Below, piece after piece: positions 44,922 through 57,000 of a stretch of 64,000 nucleotides of DNA. Source of the DNA: Crocinitomix algicola. Its GTDB lineage: Bacteria; Bacteroidota; Bacteroidia; Flavobacteriales_D; Crocinitomicaceae. Position 1 is the stretch's first letter. Every line of letters begins with the position of its first letter. The notes beneath the pieces were generated by a model. The model ran no database searches. It had not been told where the DNA came from and saw only the letters and a program-made list of their open reading frames with translations. A program made the position numbers and the translations under genes. The DNA lies in the NCBI RefSeq assembly GCF_001661595.2, contig NZ_LYPF02000010.1, positions 124,001 to 188,000 on the forward strand, given 5' to 3'.

Positions 44922-47648
44922 CTATTTCGAAATTTGCGCAAACAATCGATCGAATAAATCTTTCAATCTTCTCTTATGTAAAGCGCTTGACCCTGCAGCT
45001 GGTGCAGCCGAAGAACGACGTGAAATATTTATCAAATCGTATTTTCTTAGGCTAAGTGCGATATAATGCCAAGCCCCCATATTTTCAGGCTCTTCTTGCG
45101 CCCAAATCATTTGCTTTACATTTTTATACTTGCTTACCACATCATCCAATTGTTTTTCAGGAAGTGGGTACAATTGCTCCATTCGAATAAAAGCGGCATT
45201 TTTAACCCCTTGTTCTTCGGCTTTCTCTATCATTTCATAGTAAAACTTCCCCGAACATAAAACGAGCGTATCGACATTTGCATGATCAGCATTCGGATCG
45301 TCTATTACTTCTTGGAATGTTCCTGAAGCTAGCTCCTCTACTGTTGAAACAGCTTTTGGATACCTTAGTAACATCTTTGGTGAAAAACAAACTAATGGCT
45401 TTCTAAAATCTCGATGAATTTGTCTTCGCAATAAGTGGAAATGGTTAGCTGGTGTTGTCGCATTACAAATTTGCCAGTTTAAATCGGCAGAAGATTGTAA
45501 GAAACGCTCTAGTCTGGCACTTGAATGCTCTCCACCCATCCCTTCATATCCATGAGGAAGCAACATCACTAAACCACTATGGACATACCATTTATCTTCA
45601 CCTGATGAAATAAACTGGTCTACCATTATTTGTGCTCCATTATAAAAATCACCAAATTGAGCTTCCCAAATTGTTAAACCATTTGGGTTTGCTAACGAGT
45701 AACCGTATTCAAATCCTAAAACACCATATTCCGACAATAATGAATTGTAAATAGAAAATTCAGCTTGTTTATCAGAAAGGTTGTTTAGTGTAATTATCTC
45801 TTGTTCATCATCCTCTGTCTTCACAACTGCATGACGGTGAGAGAATGTACCTCTTTCCACATCTTGACCAGAAATACGCACTTGATGGCCTTCATCTAGT
45901 AATGTTGCATAAGCCAGCATTTCCGCAGTCCCCCAATCTAATTCGTTTCGATTAATTTGGTCTGCACGATCATTAATTAGTTTTTTTATTTTCCTAAAAA
46001 ATTTGAGATCTTCTGGAAGGGTTGTCATTTTCTTTCCAAGATCAACAACTTTATTTTTATCAACTGCAGTTATAGGAGAAGCATTGAAATCTTCAGATTT
46101 AGCATGTCGAAATCCAGACCAAGCATCTTCTAAAAAATTTAAAACTTCAGCTGTTTTATCATTCTTTGATCGATCGTAAGCTTTGTCTATTAAGTCTGAA
46201 TGTTCTGTTTCGAATTTCTTACCATCTTCAGCGGTTAAAACCCCTTCTTTTATCAGTTGTGACAAATAAATTTCTCGAACACTTGGATGTTTTGAGATGG
46301 CTTTATAAAGGGTTGGCTGAGTAAACTTAGGTTCATCTCCCTCATTGTGTCCGTATTTACGGTAACCTAATAGATCTATAAATACATCTTTGTGAAATTT
46401 TTGTCGGTATTCAGTTGCAATTTGAATCGTCTGAATAACCGCTTCAATATCGTCTCCATTGACATGGAATACAGGCGATAGAGTAACCTTTGCAACATCC
46501 GTACAATAGGTTGACGATCGTCCATCAAGATAATTAGTTGTAAACCCAACTTGGTTATTCACTACAATATGAATCGATCCGCCGGTGCGATATCCGTCCA
46601 ACAATGCCATTTGCGTTACCTCATAAGCAATTCCTTGACCAGCTATTGCGGCATCACCATGAATAATAATAGGAACTACAGCATCCTCACTTTTATAATC
46701 GTGATCAATTCGCGCACGCACAATACCTTGTACCACTGGCGCAACAGCTTCGAGATGTGAAGGATTTGGTGCTAGTGTTAAACGAACGTCATGCCCTTTG
46801 GTAGTTTTAATGTTGTTAGAGTATCCTAGGTGATATTTGACGTCACCGTCAAAAGAGTCATCGGTATCAAATTCTTTACCGTCAAATTCATTAAAAATTG
46901 ACTCGTAATTTTTACCCATGATATTCACCAACGTATTTAATCTACCTCGGTGTGCCATTCCCAAAACAAATTCTTTTGCACCAAGATCTGCCCCTTTTTG
47001 AATAAGCGCATCTAAACAAGGGATTAACGCTTCACCTCCTTCTAAAGAAAATCGTTTTTGACCAACATACTTCTTGTGTAAAAATTGCTCAAATATTGTA
47101 GCGTTATTTAATTTTGTGAAGATTTCTTTTTTATTGTCTGCGGAGTAGGTTGGACGATTGTCTAATTCAATTTTATCTCTCAACCATTTTAATCGTTTTG
47201 AACTTCTAATGTAAGCATACTCAATACCTATAGATTGACAATAAGTATCTTCCAAATGTTTGATGATATCTTTTAATGTCGCAGGTCCCATTCCAGTTTC
47301 AATACCTGCTTGAAAAACAGTATTAAGATCTGCCTCTGTTAATCCATAATTCTCAATACCCAATGAAGGAGCGTATTTTCTTCTTTCTCGAACTGGATTT
47401 GTTCGTGTAAATAGATGTCCTCTGAATCGATAATCATCTATTAGCGCAAGTACGCTTAACTCTTTTTGAAAATTTTCTGGAATTATTCCACCCTCTCCAT
47501 TTTCACTGAAGTCCGTTTTTGCAAAATCGACACCTTCAAAAAATCGTGCCCATTCAATATCAACTGATTCTGGATTATTTTTGTACCTCTCGTAAAGATC
47601 GTCAATGGCATTTACGTCACCATTTCCGACAAATGTAAATTTGTCCAT
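44922..47648 (-). CDS. sucA: 2-oxoglutarate dehydrogenase E1
   Basis: A 908-residue thiamine-diphosphate E1 that decarboxylates 2-oxoglutarate and passes succinyl to E2. The N-terminal motif DLYERYKNNP is the E1-specific signal; GDAAIAGQG ... VVNNQVGFTT is the ThDP site. ATG at 47648 is used instead of the TTG at 47660. It leads the sucA-sucB pair. E3 is not adjacent, as is common. Confidence 0.95.
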   Translation of the reverse strand: MDKFTFVGNGDVNAIDDLYERYKNNPESVDIEWARFFEGVDFAKTDFSENGEGGIIPENFQKELSVLALIDDYRFRGHLFTRTNPVRERRKYAPSLGIENYGLTEADLNTVFQAGIETGMGPATLKDIIKHLEDTYCQSIGIEYAYIRSSKRLKWLRDKIELDNRPTYSADNKKEIFTKLNNATIFEQFLHKKYVGQKRFSLEGGEALIPCLDALIQKGADLGAKEFVLGMAHRGRLNTLVNIMGKNYESIFNEFDGKEFDTDDSFDGDVKYHLGYSNNIKTTKGHDVRLTLAPNPSHLEAVAPVVQGIVRARIDHDYKSEDAVVPIIIHGDAAIAGQGIAYEVTQMALLDGYRTGGSIHIVVNNQVGFTTNYLDGRSSTYCTDVAKVTLSPVFHVNGDDIEAVIQTIQIATEYRQKFHKDVFIDLLGYRKYGHNEGDEPKFTQPTLYKAISKHPSVREIYLSQLIKEGVLTAEDGKKFETEHSDLIDKAYDRSKNDKTAEVLNFLEDAWSGFRHAKSEDFNASPITAVDKNKVVDLGKKMTTLPEDLKFFRKIKKLINDRADQINRNELDWGTAEMLAYATLLDEGHQVRISGQDVERGTFSHRHAVVKTEDDEQEIITLNNLSDKQAEFSIYNSLLSEYGVLGFEYGYSLANPNGLTIWEAQFGDFYNGAQIMVDQFISSGEDKWYVHSGLVMLLPHGYEGMGGEHSSARLERFLQSSADLNWQICNATTPANHFHLLRRQIHRDFRKPLVCFSPKMLLRYPKAVSTVEELASGTFQEVIDDPNADHANVDTLVLCSGKFYYEMIEKAEEQGVKNAAFIRMEQLYPLPEKQLDDVVSKYKNVKQMIWAQEEPENMGAWHYIALSLRKYDLINISRRSSAAPAAGSSALHKRRLKDLFDRLFAQISK

Positions 47649-47785
47649 TATTTTGTTCAATTTCCGCTTATATTACAAATTTATAAATTATATGAACATG
47701 TAATTTTATTTGCGCGATAATCTTGTGTAAAAATGAATCTTTACGGCCAATCTAGTTAAAATTATTGTCTATGTTTTGCTTCGTA

Positions 47786-48130
47786 CTAAAAAAAGTGATT
47801 ACGCATATAAACTTTTTGGGCTTCTCTCCGAATGACTAAGAAAGCTAATTCCGTCCAATTTTGTGAGATGAGATTTTCTTTATAATCATCTTCTCGCAAA
47901 TCAACCCGGTAAATAAATTGCGACAATTTTTCAGATGCTGCTAAACGAGCGATATAAATACTCAACTCATTTATCAAATTATCGAGCACTAAATCACTTT
48001 TATCAATTTCAATAAATAGACTTCCCGTCTCATTCAAGTCTTTATTTATTTGAGCCACTGTATCACGCCTAAACTTTTCTTTATTCAGCGCTCTTTGGAT
48101 TTCTAAGCGAGTTTGAATTAATCCACTCAT
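47786..48130 (-). CDS. Small hypothetical protein coupled to the CHU_C gene
   Basis: A 114-residue acidic/basic soluble protein, no signal peptide, probably helical. Not recognised. Its ATG is inside the upstream stop as TAATG (one shared base), giving strong translational coupling to the 1412-residue secreted protein. The role may be in folding, export or regulation of that protein, which is inference only. Confidence 0.6.
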   Translation of the reverse strand: MSGLIQTRLEIQRALNKEKFRRDTVAQINKDLNETGSLFIEIDKSDLVLDNLINELSIYIARLAASEKLSQFIYRVDLREDDYKENLISQNWTELAFLVIRREAQKVYMRNHFF

Positions 48131-51100
48131 TATTCTTTTCGAACTAAAGTTATTGTGCCTTGACCTTCAAATTTCTCCCCATTGTCCGCTACTCCAGAAT
48201 AAGAATAAAAATAAGTTCCATCTTTACTTGGGGACCCATTTTTATTGGTACCATCCCAACCTTCCTCAACATTGTCAAATTCTCGAATGACATTCCCCCA
48301 ACGATTTACCACTACGCAATTAAACAGGTCTACTGCTTGCGATCGATGCACAAAAGTAAACACATCATTAATACCGTCACCATCTGGACTAAACACGTTT
48401 ACGGGCTCAAATAACAAGGGGTCAAACACTGTTATTTCTTTACAAGTAGTATCTGTACATCCATTCTTATTAGTGGCTACAAGACAGACATTATAAATAT
48501 CTCCAATTCCATAAGTCGTATCAAATGTTTCAAAATAATCATGAGAAATCACCCAATCAATATTATCATAATCCAAGTTCCAAAAGAAGGTGGTATCTGC
48601 AAGTGGGTTAAAAGGATTAGCAAAATATTGAGATTGATTAACAAATTCAACATCAACCACTGCAGTTCCTTTTAAGTCTGCATTTAGTTGATCGGAAATT
48701 ACATCAAAATCTGCAATTGGTGATACCGAATCAAGGACTATATCTTCAATCAAAACACAACCATTTTTATCAACCGCAGTTATGCGATAATTCCCCGGAT
48801 TTCTTCCTCCCCAAGTTGTATTGATCGTTGATGTTTCATCATCAATATTATCCCATTGATAATGATAGTCCGGTGTTCCTCCAGAAACTGCTGCTTCGAG
48901 CACTCCATTACCTGATTGATATTCATGCAAACGGCAATAAGCTGGATAAGTATTTAACTCAGACCAATACATGGAGTCAGGCTGCGTAATAGTAAAGTCA
49001 AAAGATTTTGAACACCCATTTTCATCATTGACCGTTAATACATAATCTCCTGCTGGTAAATTCGTTGATTCATTCGCTCCTATACCGTTAATACCTGTAG
49101 GATTTGGCGCCCAGAAATAAGAAACCTGATCGAAGTCACCAGTATAATTATAAACGGTATCTACTCTCATAATTCCTGTTTCAAACCCATAACACAATGG
49201 ATTAATTCGTGTCGTGTCAATTTCCAGTTGATCAGGGTGAATTAGCTCTACTACACCCGATGCTGTACAACCGTTTTCATCCGTTACGGTTACCGTATAA
49301 GTCCCTTGAGGTAGCGTGTTAGCGGTATTCGAATTCTCCTCGTTTAACAATTCACTCTCACTGTTTCTAATTTCATATATTTTTCCGTCGTTACCTCCTT
49401 CAGCATTCACCGTTACCGAACCATCAGAAAACTGAAAACAAGAAGGGTTATTGAACGTAATTTCAATTGTCAATTCATCCGGTTCAAAAATATCGAACAC
49501 ATGCGACCAAGCACAACCTTCTTCATCAAGTACGGTCACTGTCCAGGTATCACCATAGAGGTTATCAATTTCGTCACCGCCTCCAACAGGAACACCCGTC
49601 TCTATGTCGTAGGGACCACCTAAATTGGACCAAATAACATTATAAGGAGGCGTAATTCCACCTTCGATGTTTGTAATATATGCACCGCCATCACCGGCCT
49701 CAAAACAAGAAACATCACGAAGACTATCCATCACAAAGTCTGCGGTGACTTCATTATCTCCTAAACCAACATAAATGGTGGTATCCAAGAAACATCCTTC
49801 TCCATCAACAATATTCAAAAGGTAATAAACACCACCTGTCAAGTCCGAAAAATAAGGATCCCCAGTTGGACCATAGACATCACCTCCTCCAGAGAGCGTA
49901 TAAGTCCAATCAGGATTATCAGGAATAATGGTAATATCTCCTAAAACACCAGGCACACCTGGACAAGTCTCCGCTTCTGTTATGTCAATTTCAGAAACAT
50001 CCACAGTTCCAATCTCAATTTTCACAGAATCTTTCACGGTATGACACTCATCAGTTACCGTTAAATAATACCAAGTTGTCACTTCAGGAGAAACGGTTGT
50101 TTCGCTCTCATCTCCACCCTCTGGTGACCATTCGTAGTTGAGGTCACCAAAAGTGCCATCAGTTTCGGAAGTGATTGTGACTTCATCGGTAGGGCAGATT
50201 ATAAAAAGATCTTCATTAAAAGTTATTGTTGGTTCTGGAGGCAGTGTCAATTCATAATCTGATGTAATAATATTGAAATTATACTCACATTCAAGAACCG
50301 GGCTATCTTGATCTCCCAAATCCTCTGGATCAAAGGTTGTAGGAATAACTTCTCCAGGTGCACCAGCAAAACTGCCATCATCGTTTAATACAATTGTAAT
50401 ATCACCCGTTAAAGCTCCTCCCAAACTGCTGATATCAATAGCAAAAGTAAATGTCTCACATTGACCTTGATCGATATCTAAATCATAAATTTCGGTTTGT
50501 AAATAAATTGCTGTGGGATCCGTAGTAGGGTCTGCGGTATAGAACGAGACCGGAACAGGAAGTGTTAGATCTGTTCCTCCTGAATTACAAATTTCCATAT
50601 CAAAATGCACACTATCACAACCAGTTGTTAATTCATCATTATGTTCAAAAGTACTGTAAACTAAATTGACTTTTGACCCCATAAAAGTCATGTTCAAGAT
50701 ACGCTCATAGGCAATTTTGTCATTTTCCATATGAACACGAAAGGTATTTGGTTCGATTATTTCAAAATTCAATCGTTCGTCATTATTTGGGAGCTGCCCA
50801 TAAATATCCAAGTCGGTTATATCAACAAAAGGATCTATCGGCACTTCTTGCCAAGCATATAACTGTTGTTCAGTAGAAGTTGTAATGGTGACAAAATATC
50901 CTGTTGTTTCTTCAAGGTCAAAATTAACTTCCGTAAAAGCATACATTTGATTCCCATTTGTTCGCGTTGTATTTGAAGGTGCTGGACCTTCAAAAGAAGC
51001 TAATGAATAAGGGCTATATAATCCATTTGCACGAATTTCAAGATAACCTCTTTTACTTCCTTGAGGAATTGTAAAATCAACATACCCATCTACGCTGACA

Positions 51101-52368
51101 CCATCATTGGTAGGACCCGGATCGAAACTGATGTCTTCGGGACCACTATAGGCATTTTGGGTCAAATAGAAACTTGATGTGTAAGGTTGGTCAGAATATC
51201 TTAAAAACTCAACATAATAAATCTCGTTAAAATCGGCACCATGCTCATCACTCCTTGTCATTGTCAATACATCACCTGTTACTTCCAGCGTCATATCACA
51301 AACTGCTATCTGGTCTGGTGGTGTTGTATTTCCGTCCGAATCTCCGAGCAATGTAGCATCATCCACAATTGACAAACCACTTGTTACATCATAATCACTA
51401 AAAGTAAAGGTAGAATTCATGGCTGGAATATTTCCGTTATTGACAGTCATATTCCCTGAAGCAGTCATTGTGGCTAAATCGATAATAATATATTTAATTG
51501 ACATCGCTTCTTCTCTTGTATCCTGAACCAAAACTCCACTATTACCTCGTCGATTTTGATTAATACCAATTGCACGAATTTGAATATAATCGGGCGCATC
51601 TGCTCCGGACAACATATCTACATCAGCCGTAAGGTTAATTGGATCGGGACCAGCATCGTAATACACTGGATATTGCGTTGGATCAGCACCAGGAATACTG
51701 GTTAAACTTTGAGAGTCAAAATTTCCATAAAAAATAGTATAGTACGAAATATCTATGTCCTCTTCATCACAACCTAATACGATATTACCGCCATCCACGT
51801 CAAATACGAATTCAAAATCTAGTAATTCATCAAAATCATGACCAACGCGAGTATAGGTATCAGTTGATGCTGGGCTAAGCGGTTGATCAACCCATGAATA
51901 ACGTTTCGACTCATGATTGTTAACTGCATATTCAACCCAACCTGAGGACTCTTCTTTATCCAAATCAAACTCAACCCTGCCCCAAACAATTCTTTCCTGC
52001 GCATGATTTAAGTCATTTACCCCTGTCATTGCATCAACTGGCGCTTGCTGATAAACACCTTGTATAATAATTGAGGCTCTATTCGTAGCAGCGGGAATTG
52101 CTATTTCAACATCATCAACAGACCCACCAGGTTTATACCCTCCCTCAGTACCTGTAATATCAGGAATATAGCCAATAGGCAGACAACTTCCTGGAAATGA
52201 AAACGCCGGGCAAGCATCCTCATCACCAATACAATCAGGGTCGAGACAGTCGATTAATCCATCTCCATCATCATCAATCCCATTATCACAATCTTCTTGA
52301 CTGAGGCCAATCGAACATAAAAAAAACAGAAAAAGAAACAAATACGGTTTAGGGGTATAAAAATTCAT
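48130..52368 (-). CDS. Secreted multi-domain protein with gliding-motility CHU_C tail
   Basis: A 1412-residue T9SS cargo. Signal peptide (PYLFLFLFFLCSIGLSQ), an Asp-rich D-x-D-x-DG segment (residues about 25-55) like thrombospondin-type Ca sites, long beta-rich regions, then several SprB-like repeats (each with SCF/LCY/YCR and GG near its end: DVSCFEAGDGGAYITNIEGG, NPSCFQFSDG, NPLCYGFETG) and a CHU_C type-B sorting domain (VFSPDGDGINDVFTF ... WNGTN-like WDGTNKNG). It should be exported and surface-linked. Adhesin or gliding-associated role fits, but is not proven. Confidence 0.88.
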   Translation of the reverse strand: MNFYTPKPYLFLFLFFLCSIGLSQEDCDNGIDDDGDGLIDCLDPDCIGDEDACPAFSFPGSCLPIGYIPDITGTEGGYKPGGSVDDVEIAIPAATNRASIIIQGVYQQAPVDAMTGVNDLNHAQERIVWGRVEFDLDKEESSGWVEYAVNNHESKRYSWVDQPLSPASTDTYTRVGHDFDELLDFEFVFDVDGGNIVLGCDEEDIDISYYTIFYGNFDSQSLTSIPGADPTQYPVYYDAGPDPINLTADVDMLSGADAPDYIQIRAIGINQNRRGNSGVLVQDTREEAMSIKYIIIDLATMTASGNMTVNNGNIPAMNSTFTFSDYDVTSGLSIVDDATLLGDSDGNTTPPDQIAVCDMTLEVTGDVLTMTRSDEHGADFNEIYYVEFLRYSDQPYTSSFYLTQNAYSGPEDISFDPGPTNDGVSVDGYVDFTIPQGSKRGYLEIRANGLYSPYSLASFEGPAPSNTTRTNGNQMYAFTEVNFDLEETTGYFVTITTSTEQQLYAWQEVPIDPFVDITDLDIYGQLPNNDERLNFEIIEPNTFRVHMENDKIAYERILNMTFMGSKVNLVYSTFEHNDELTTGCDSVHFDMEICNSGGTDLTLPVPVSFYTADPTTDPTAIYLQTEIYDLDIDQGQCETFTFAIDISSLGGALTGDITIVLNDDGSFAGAPGEVIPTTFDPEDLGDQDSPVLECEYNFNIITSDYELTLPPEPTITFNEDLFIICPTDEVTITSETDGTFGDLNYEWSPEGGDESETTVSPEVTTWYYLTVTDECHTVKDSVKIEIGTVDVSEIDITEAETCPGVPGVLGDITIIPDNPDWTYTLSGGGDVYGPTGDPYFSDLTGGVYYLLNIVDGEGCFLDTTIYVGLGDNEVTADFVMDSLRDVSCFEAGDGGAYITNIEGGITPPYNVIWSNLGGPYDIETGVPVGGGDEIDNLYGDTWTVTVLDEEGCAWSHVFDIFEPDELTIEITFNNPSCFQFSDGSVTVNAEGGNDGKIYEIRNSESELLNEENSNTANTLPQGTYTVTVTDENGCTASGVVELIHPDQLEIDTTRINPLCYGFETGIMRVDTVYNYTGDFDQVSYFWAPNPTGINGIGANESTNLPAGDYVLTVNDENGCSKSFDFTITQPDSMYWSELNTYPAYCRLHEYQSGNGVLEAAVSGGTPDYHYQWDNIDDETSTINTTWGGRNPGNYRITAVDKNGCVLIEDIVLDSVSPIADFDVISDQLNADLKGTAVVDVEFVNQSQYFANPFNPLADTTFFWNLDYDNIDWVISHDYFETFDTTYGIGDIYNVCLVATNKNGCTDTTCKEITVFDPLLFEPVNVFSPDGDGINDVFTFVHRSQAVDLFNCVVVNRWGNVIREFDNVEEGWDGTNKNGSPSKDGTYFYSYSGVADNGEKFEGQGTITLVRKE

Positions 52369-52515
52369 AGCGTAATTATTAGGTTGTGTTTGTTTATGTA
52401 GGATAAACGATTTTCAATCTGTAAAGTGACAAATCAAATAAAATAATGCCCACTCTGCTAAACAATTCACGTTGATGTAAATATAATTAAATCAGTTTAA
52501 AACAAGGCATTGAAT

Positions 52516-52523
52516 AGATTTGA
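52516..52523 (+). promoter_or_regulatory. Possible -7 box upstream of lysC
   Basis: TAGATTTG, an exact TAnnTTTG match, about 110 bases before the ATG at 52632. No convincing -33 was found. Nothing else was recognised in the gap 52369-52631. Confidence 0.3.
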
Positions 52524-52631
52524 GTATTCGATATCTCACAAATTAACTCGGAGTTGTGATAAAACTTGAATTTTTATTCGTTTTTAACCATCCTAATAAG
52601 AAAGAACTTAAATTCGCAAAAAAATTCTGTG

Positions 52632-53900
52632 ATGAGAGTATTTAAATTTGGAGGCGCCTCAGTTAAGGATGCGGAATCGGTTAAAAATGTTGGTGAAATT
52701 ATTCGGGAATATAGTCAAGACGATTTAATTGTTGTAGTTAGTGCAATGGGCAAAACTACCAACGCGCTTGAACAAATTATGCAACTATATGCAAAGCAAG
52801 ACAAAAGTGCTCTTGAAAACCAAATTTTTGATTTAAAGAATTTTCATTTCACCATCATTAATGAGCTCTTTGAAAAACAAAACCTTCCTGTTTTTGACAA
52901 AGTAAACAACCTCTTTCAAACCTTATCAAATTATTGCTCAACGAACTTTGTTGGAGATTATGATTTTCACTATGACCAAATCATTTCTTTGGGAGAAATT
53001 TTGTCCACAACTATAATCGCTGAATACCTGAAGTCGCAATCGTTTAATGCTACATGGTTGGATGCTCGTAAAACAGTACGGACTGATAATCGTTGGAGAG
53101 AAGGCAGGGTAAACTGGGAAGTCACTGAAGTTTTAATTCAAACTGCTGTGGAAAAGGCAATAAAAAATGAAACGAACATTATTATAACACAAGGTTTTCT
53201 GGGGCACACCCCTAAAGGAGAAACAACAACATTAGGACGTGAAGGCTCAGATTTTACAGCTTCAATTTTTGCGTACTGTTTGGATGCCAACGACGTTACC
53301 ATCTGGAAAGATGTTCCCGGCATGCTAAATGCTGACCCAAAATACTTCGATAACACAGAGTTACTTGAAAAAATATCATTCCGAGAAGCAATTGAACTCG
53401 CGTATTTTGGTGCTTCTGTCATTCATCCAAAAACAATCCAACCTTTAAAACGGAAAAGAATTCCGCTGCATATTAAGTCATTCATCCACCCATCTGAACA
53501 AGGCTCGGTCATTCAAGAATCAATTGAATATGATGATCATATACCATCGTTTATTTTTAAGCTAGATCAAGTTTTAGTTTCACTTACACCGAAAGATTTT
53601 TCGTTCATTGTAGAAGAAAATCTCGAGCATATTTTCGCTTACTTAAATCAACAAAAAATTAGAATAAACTTAATGCAAAACTCTGCGGTAAGTTTTTCTT
53701 TTATAGTTGATCAATCTCGAATTAATTTAGAAGCTTTAGTAGCGTATTTTCAGGATGACTACGCCGTTAAATACAATCAAGGGCTCGAATTAGTCACTAT
53801 TCGTCATTATGATGAACCAACAATAAACCGCGTTACAGTTGGCAAAAAAATTATTCTTGAACAGCGGAGTAGACAGACAGCGCGCTTAGTTATCGGATAA
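52632..53900 (+). CDS. lysC: Aspartate kinase
   Basis: A 422-residue monofunctional aspartate kinase opening the lysine/threonine/methionine pathway from aspartate. N-terminal kinase motif KFGGASVKD, then TLGREGSDFTA and ACT-like C-terminal region (SLTPKDFSFIV, INLMQNSAVSFSFIV). No homoserine dehydrogenase is fused. ATG at 52632 is chosen over an in-frame TTG upstream because MRVFKFGG is the normal start. Confidence 0.9.
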   Translation: MRVFKFGGASVKDAESVKNVGEIIREYSQDDLIVVVSAMGKTTNALEQIMQLYAKQDKSALENQIFDLKNFHFTIINELFEKQNLPVFDKVNNLFQTLSNYCSTNFVGDYDFHYDQIISLGEILSTTIIAEYLKSQSFNATWLDARKTVRTDNRWREGRVNWEVTEVLIQTAVEKAIKNETNIIITQGFLGHTPKGETTTLGREGSDFTASIFAYCLDANDVTIWKDVPGMLNADPKYFDNTELLEKISFREAIELAYFGASVIHPKTIQPLKRKRIPLHIKSFIHPSEQGSVIQESIEYDDHIPSFIFKLDQVLVSLTPKDFSFIVEENLEHIFAYLNQQKIRINLMQNSAVSFSFIVDQSRINLEALVAYFQDDYAVKYNQGLELVTIRHYDEPTINRVTVGKKIILEQRSRQTARLVIG

Positions 53901-53961
53901 TATCCATAAATATTTACACTTAATAACCAGTATTTTATACTGTAATTAAAAACGTCTGCTG

Positions 53962-53990
53962 TTGATTTTGATTAATTTTTAATAGTTTTG
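53962..53990 (+). promoter_or_regulatory. Promoter of the dnaE-like gene
   Basis: TTG at 53962 and TAGTTTTG at 53983-53990 with 18-base spacing. The ATG at 54019 is 28 bases past the -7 box. Confidence 0.5.
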
Positions 53991-54018
53991 CGATTAATTT
54001 TTAATCATTTTAAGTGCG

Positions 54019-57000
54019 ATGTACATCAATTCTCATAGCTATTATAGTTTAAGGTATGGAACGTTTTCACCCGACCAATTACTTGATTTAGCGAGATCCA
54101 ACGGCATTCAACACATTGCTTTAACGGATATAAATACTACATCTGCCTGTTTAGATTTCTTAAGGTTAGCTTCAAAATATGGTATTCACCCAACAATTGG
54201 TGTAGATTTTAGAGAGGGCATTGATCAAAAATATATTGCGCTGGCTCAAAATAACGACGGTTTTCAAGCCATCAACCAACACCTAAGCGAAATCTTACAA
54301 AAAACTACAGTATTAAATGATACAGCACCCAATTTAACGGACTCATTTGTCATCTACCCGTTTAAAAAAGAACACAAACGCCACCTCAAAAAGAATGAGT
54401 TTATCGGTGTAAAACCGCAAGATTTAATTCATTTAAAACTCCATAAAATTGACACCGAAAAGTATGTCATACTGCAAACAATAACCTTTAGAAACAAAAG
54501 AGACTTTAACGCACACCGCTTACTTAGAGCAATCGACAACAACACTTTATTAAGCAAGCTTCCAACAACTGAACAAGGTTCGTATTCAGATCAAATTTTA
54601 CCGCTTACTGAACTACTTGAAAAATATAGAGCGTTTCCTGAGATTATTGAAAACACAAAAATGATTCTTCAATCCTGTGCAGTTGAATTTGACTTTTCTG
54701 AACGTGCGATGCCTCAAAACCAAAACACTTATACAGGCGATGAAGAAGAAGACTTGTTACTCTTAAAAAACCTTTGTGCATCCGGCCTTGAATATCGTTA
54801 TCCAAATGCGAATCAACAGGTACTAGAACGCGTTGAAAAAGAATTACAAACCATTCAGGAAATGGGTTTTGTTTCGTATTTTCTAATTAATTGGGATATC
54901 GTGACCTATGCGCAATCGAAAGGATATTTTTATGTTGGAAGGGGAAGCGGAGCAAATAGTGTTATTGCTTATTTATTGAAGATTACAAATGTTGACCCCA
55001 TCGAATTAGACCTATATTTCGAGCGTTTTATTAATCTTTATCGTAAAAATCCGCCTGATTTTGATATTGATTTTTCTTGGATGGATCGCGACGACGTAAC
55101 GGCATACATTTTTAAACGATTTAAACATACTGCACTCGTTGCAACCTACAATACTTTTCAATACCGTGCTGTTATTCGGGAACTAGGCAAAGTATTTGGC
55201 TTACCCAAAAGCGAAATTGATAAATTAAGTAGGGGTTATACCAGTACGTTTGATAGTAATCATTTAGCCCAACTTGTTTTAAAATATGGTAAATACATTC
55301 ACGGATTCCCAAGTCATTTAAGCATTCATGCAAGCGGCATAATCATAACAGAGCATCCAATTCATTATTATTCTGCCACATTTTTACCACCAAAAGGATA
55401 TCCAACCATACAATTTGACATGCATGTTTGCGAAGATGTAGGTCTATATAAATTTGACATTCTTAGTCAACGAGGTTTAGGAAAGATAAAAGATGCGATT
55501 ACTATTATTCGCCAAAATCAACCTGGTGCTATAACATTTGACATTAATGATATACAACGTTTCAAACTGGATAAGAAAATCAGTTATATATTACAAAACG
55601 CCGATGCTATTGGCTGTTTTTATGTTGAATCACCAGCCATGCGGATGCTTTTACGCAAACTGCAAGTTCGTGACTACTTAGGTTTGGTAGCAGCAAGTTC
55701 GGTTATACGACCGGGAGTTGCCAAATCAGGTATGATGCAGGCCTATATCCAAAGGTATCGTCACCCTGAGAAACGAAAAGAAGCCCACCCTGTTTTATTA
55801 GAACTTATGCCAGAAACATATGGGGTAATGGTTTACCAGGAGGATGTAATAAAAGTGGCACACTGTTTTGCTGGATTAACATTAGGAGAAGCAGATAAGA
55901 TGCGCCGAGGCATGTCAGGTAAGTATCGATCTAGAGATGAATTTCAAAGCATTAAGTCAATATTTTTTTCCAATTGTGCCGAAAAAGGGCATAGCTATGA
56001 ACTTACTGCTGAAGTTTGGCGGCAGACTGAAAGTTTTGCAGGCTATGCATTTGCCAAAGGTCATTCCGCCTCTTACGCTGTGGAAAGTTATCAAAGTCTT
56101 TTTTTAAAAGCTTATTTCCCTTTAGAATATATGGTTGCTACGATTAACAACTATGGTGGATTTTACAGTACAGAACTTTACATTTATGAAGCCCGAAAAT
56201 TTGGTGGAAAAATTTTACCACCATGTGTCAATAATAGTTGTTATTTAACGACAATATATGGTTCAAATATATTTATAGGCTATCACCTTCTACATGGCTT
56301 TAACTTTGAAATAGCCAAAAAAATAGAAGAAAACAGAAAAAATGAAGGTGTTTTTAAAGATTTTGATGATTTTATTGATCGAATTTCAATCAGCTTAGAG
56401 CAACTGTCTATTCTGATCAGGATTGATGCTTTTCGATTTACAAAAAAAAGTAAACGTTCTTTAATGTGGGAAGCTCACCTTAAAATATCTAAAAATAAAA
56501 AGGCAACGCACTCGACCGTCGATCTGTTTAACATTAAAAAAGTGGATTATCAAATCCCAGACATTAGCACTCCCTGGCAAGAAGATGCTTTCGATCAAAT
56601 TGAATTACTCGGTTTCCCATTATACAGCCCATTTAGTATTGCCAACGAAGATGAAACCGATGTAGTTTTAGCGAATGATTTAATTCATCATAAAAACCTA
56701 ACCGTCTGGGTAAAAGGCTATCTCATTCACACTAAAAGGACAACCACAAGTAAAAATGAAAAAATGTTTTTTGGAACGTTTTTAGACACTGAAGGAAACT
56801 GGCTGGACACTGTTCATTTTCCACAGGTAGCAGCAAAATTTCCGTTTAGAGGAAAAGGCTTATACAAAGTAAAAGGCAAGGTAATTGTGGAGTACGATTG
56901 CATTACGATTGAAACAAGTTATATGGAGAAATTAGGTGTAATTGAAGATCCGAGGTACTCTAATTTAAGAACGGGGGAACTATCAAAAATCCCAGACAAC

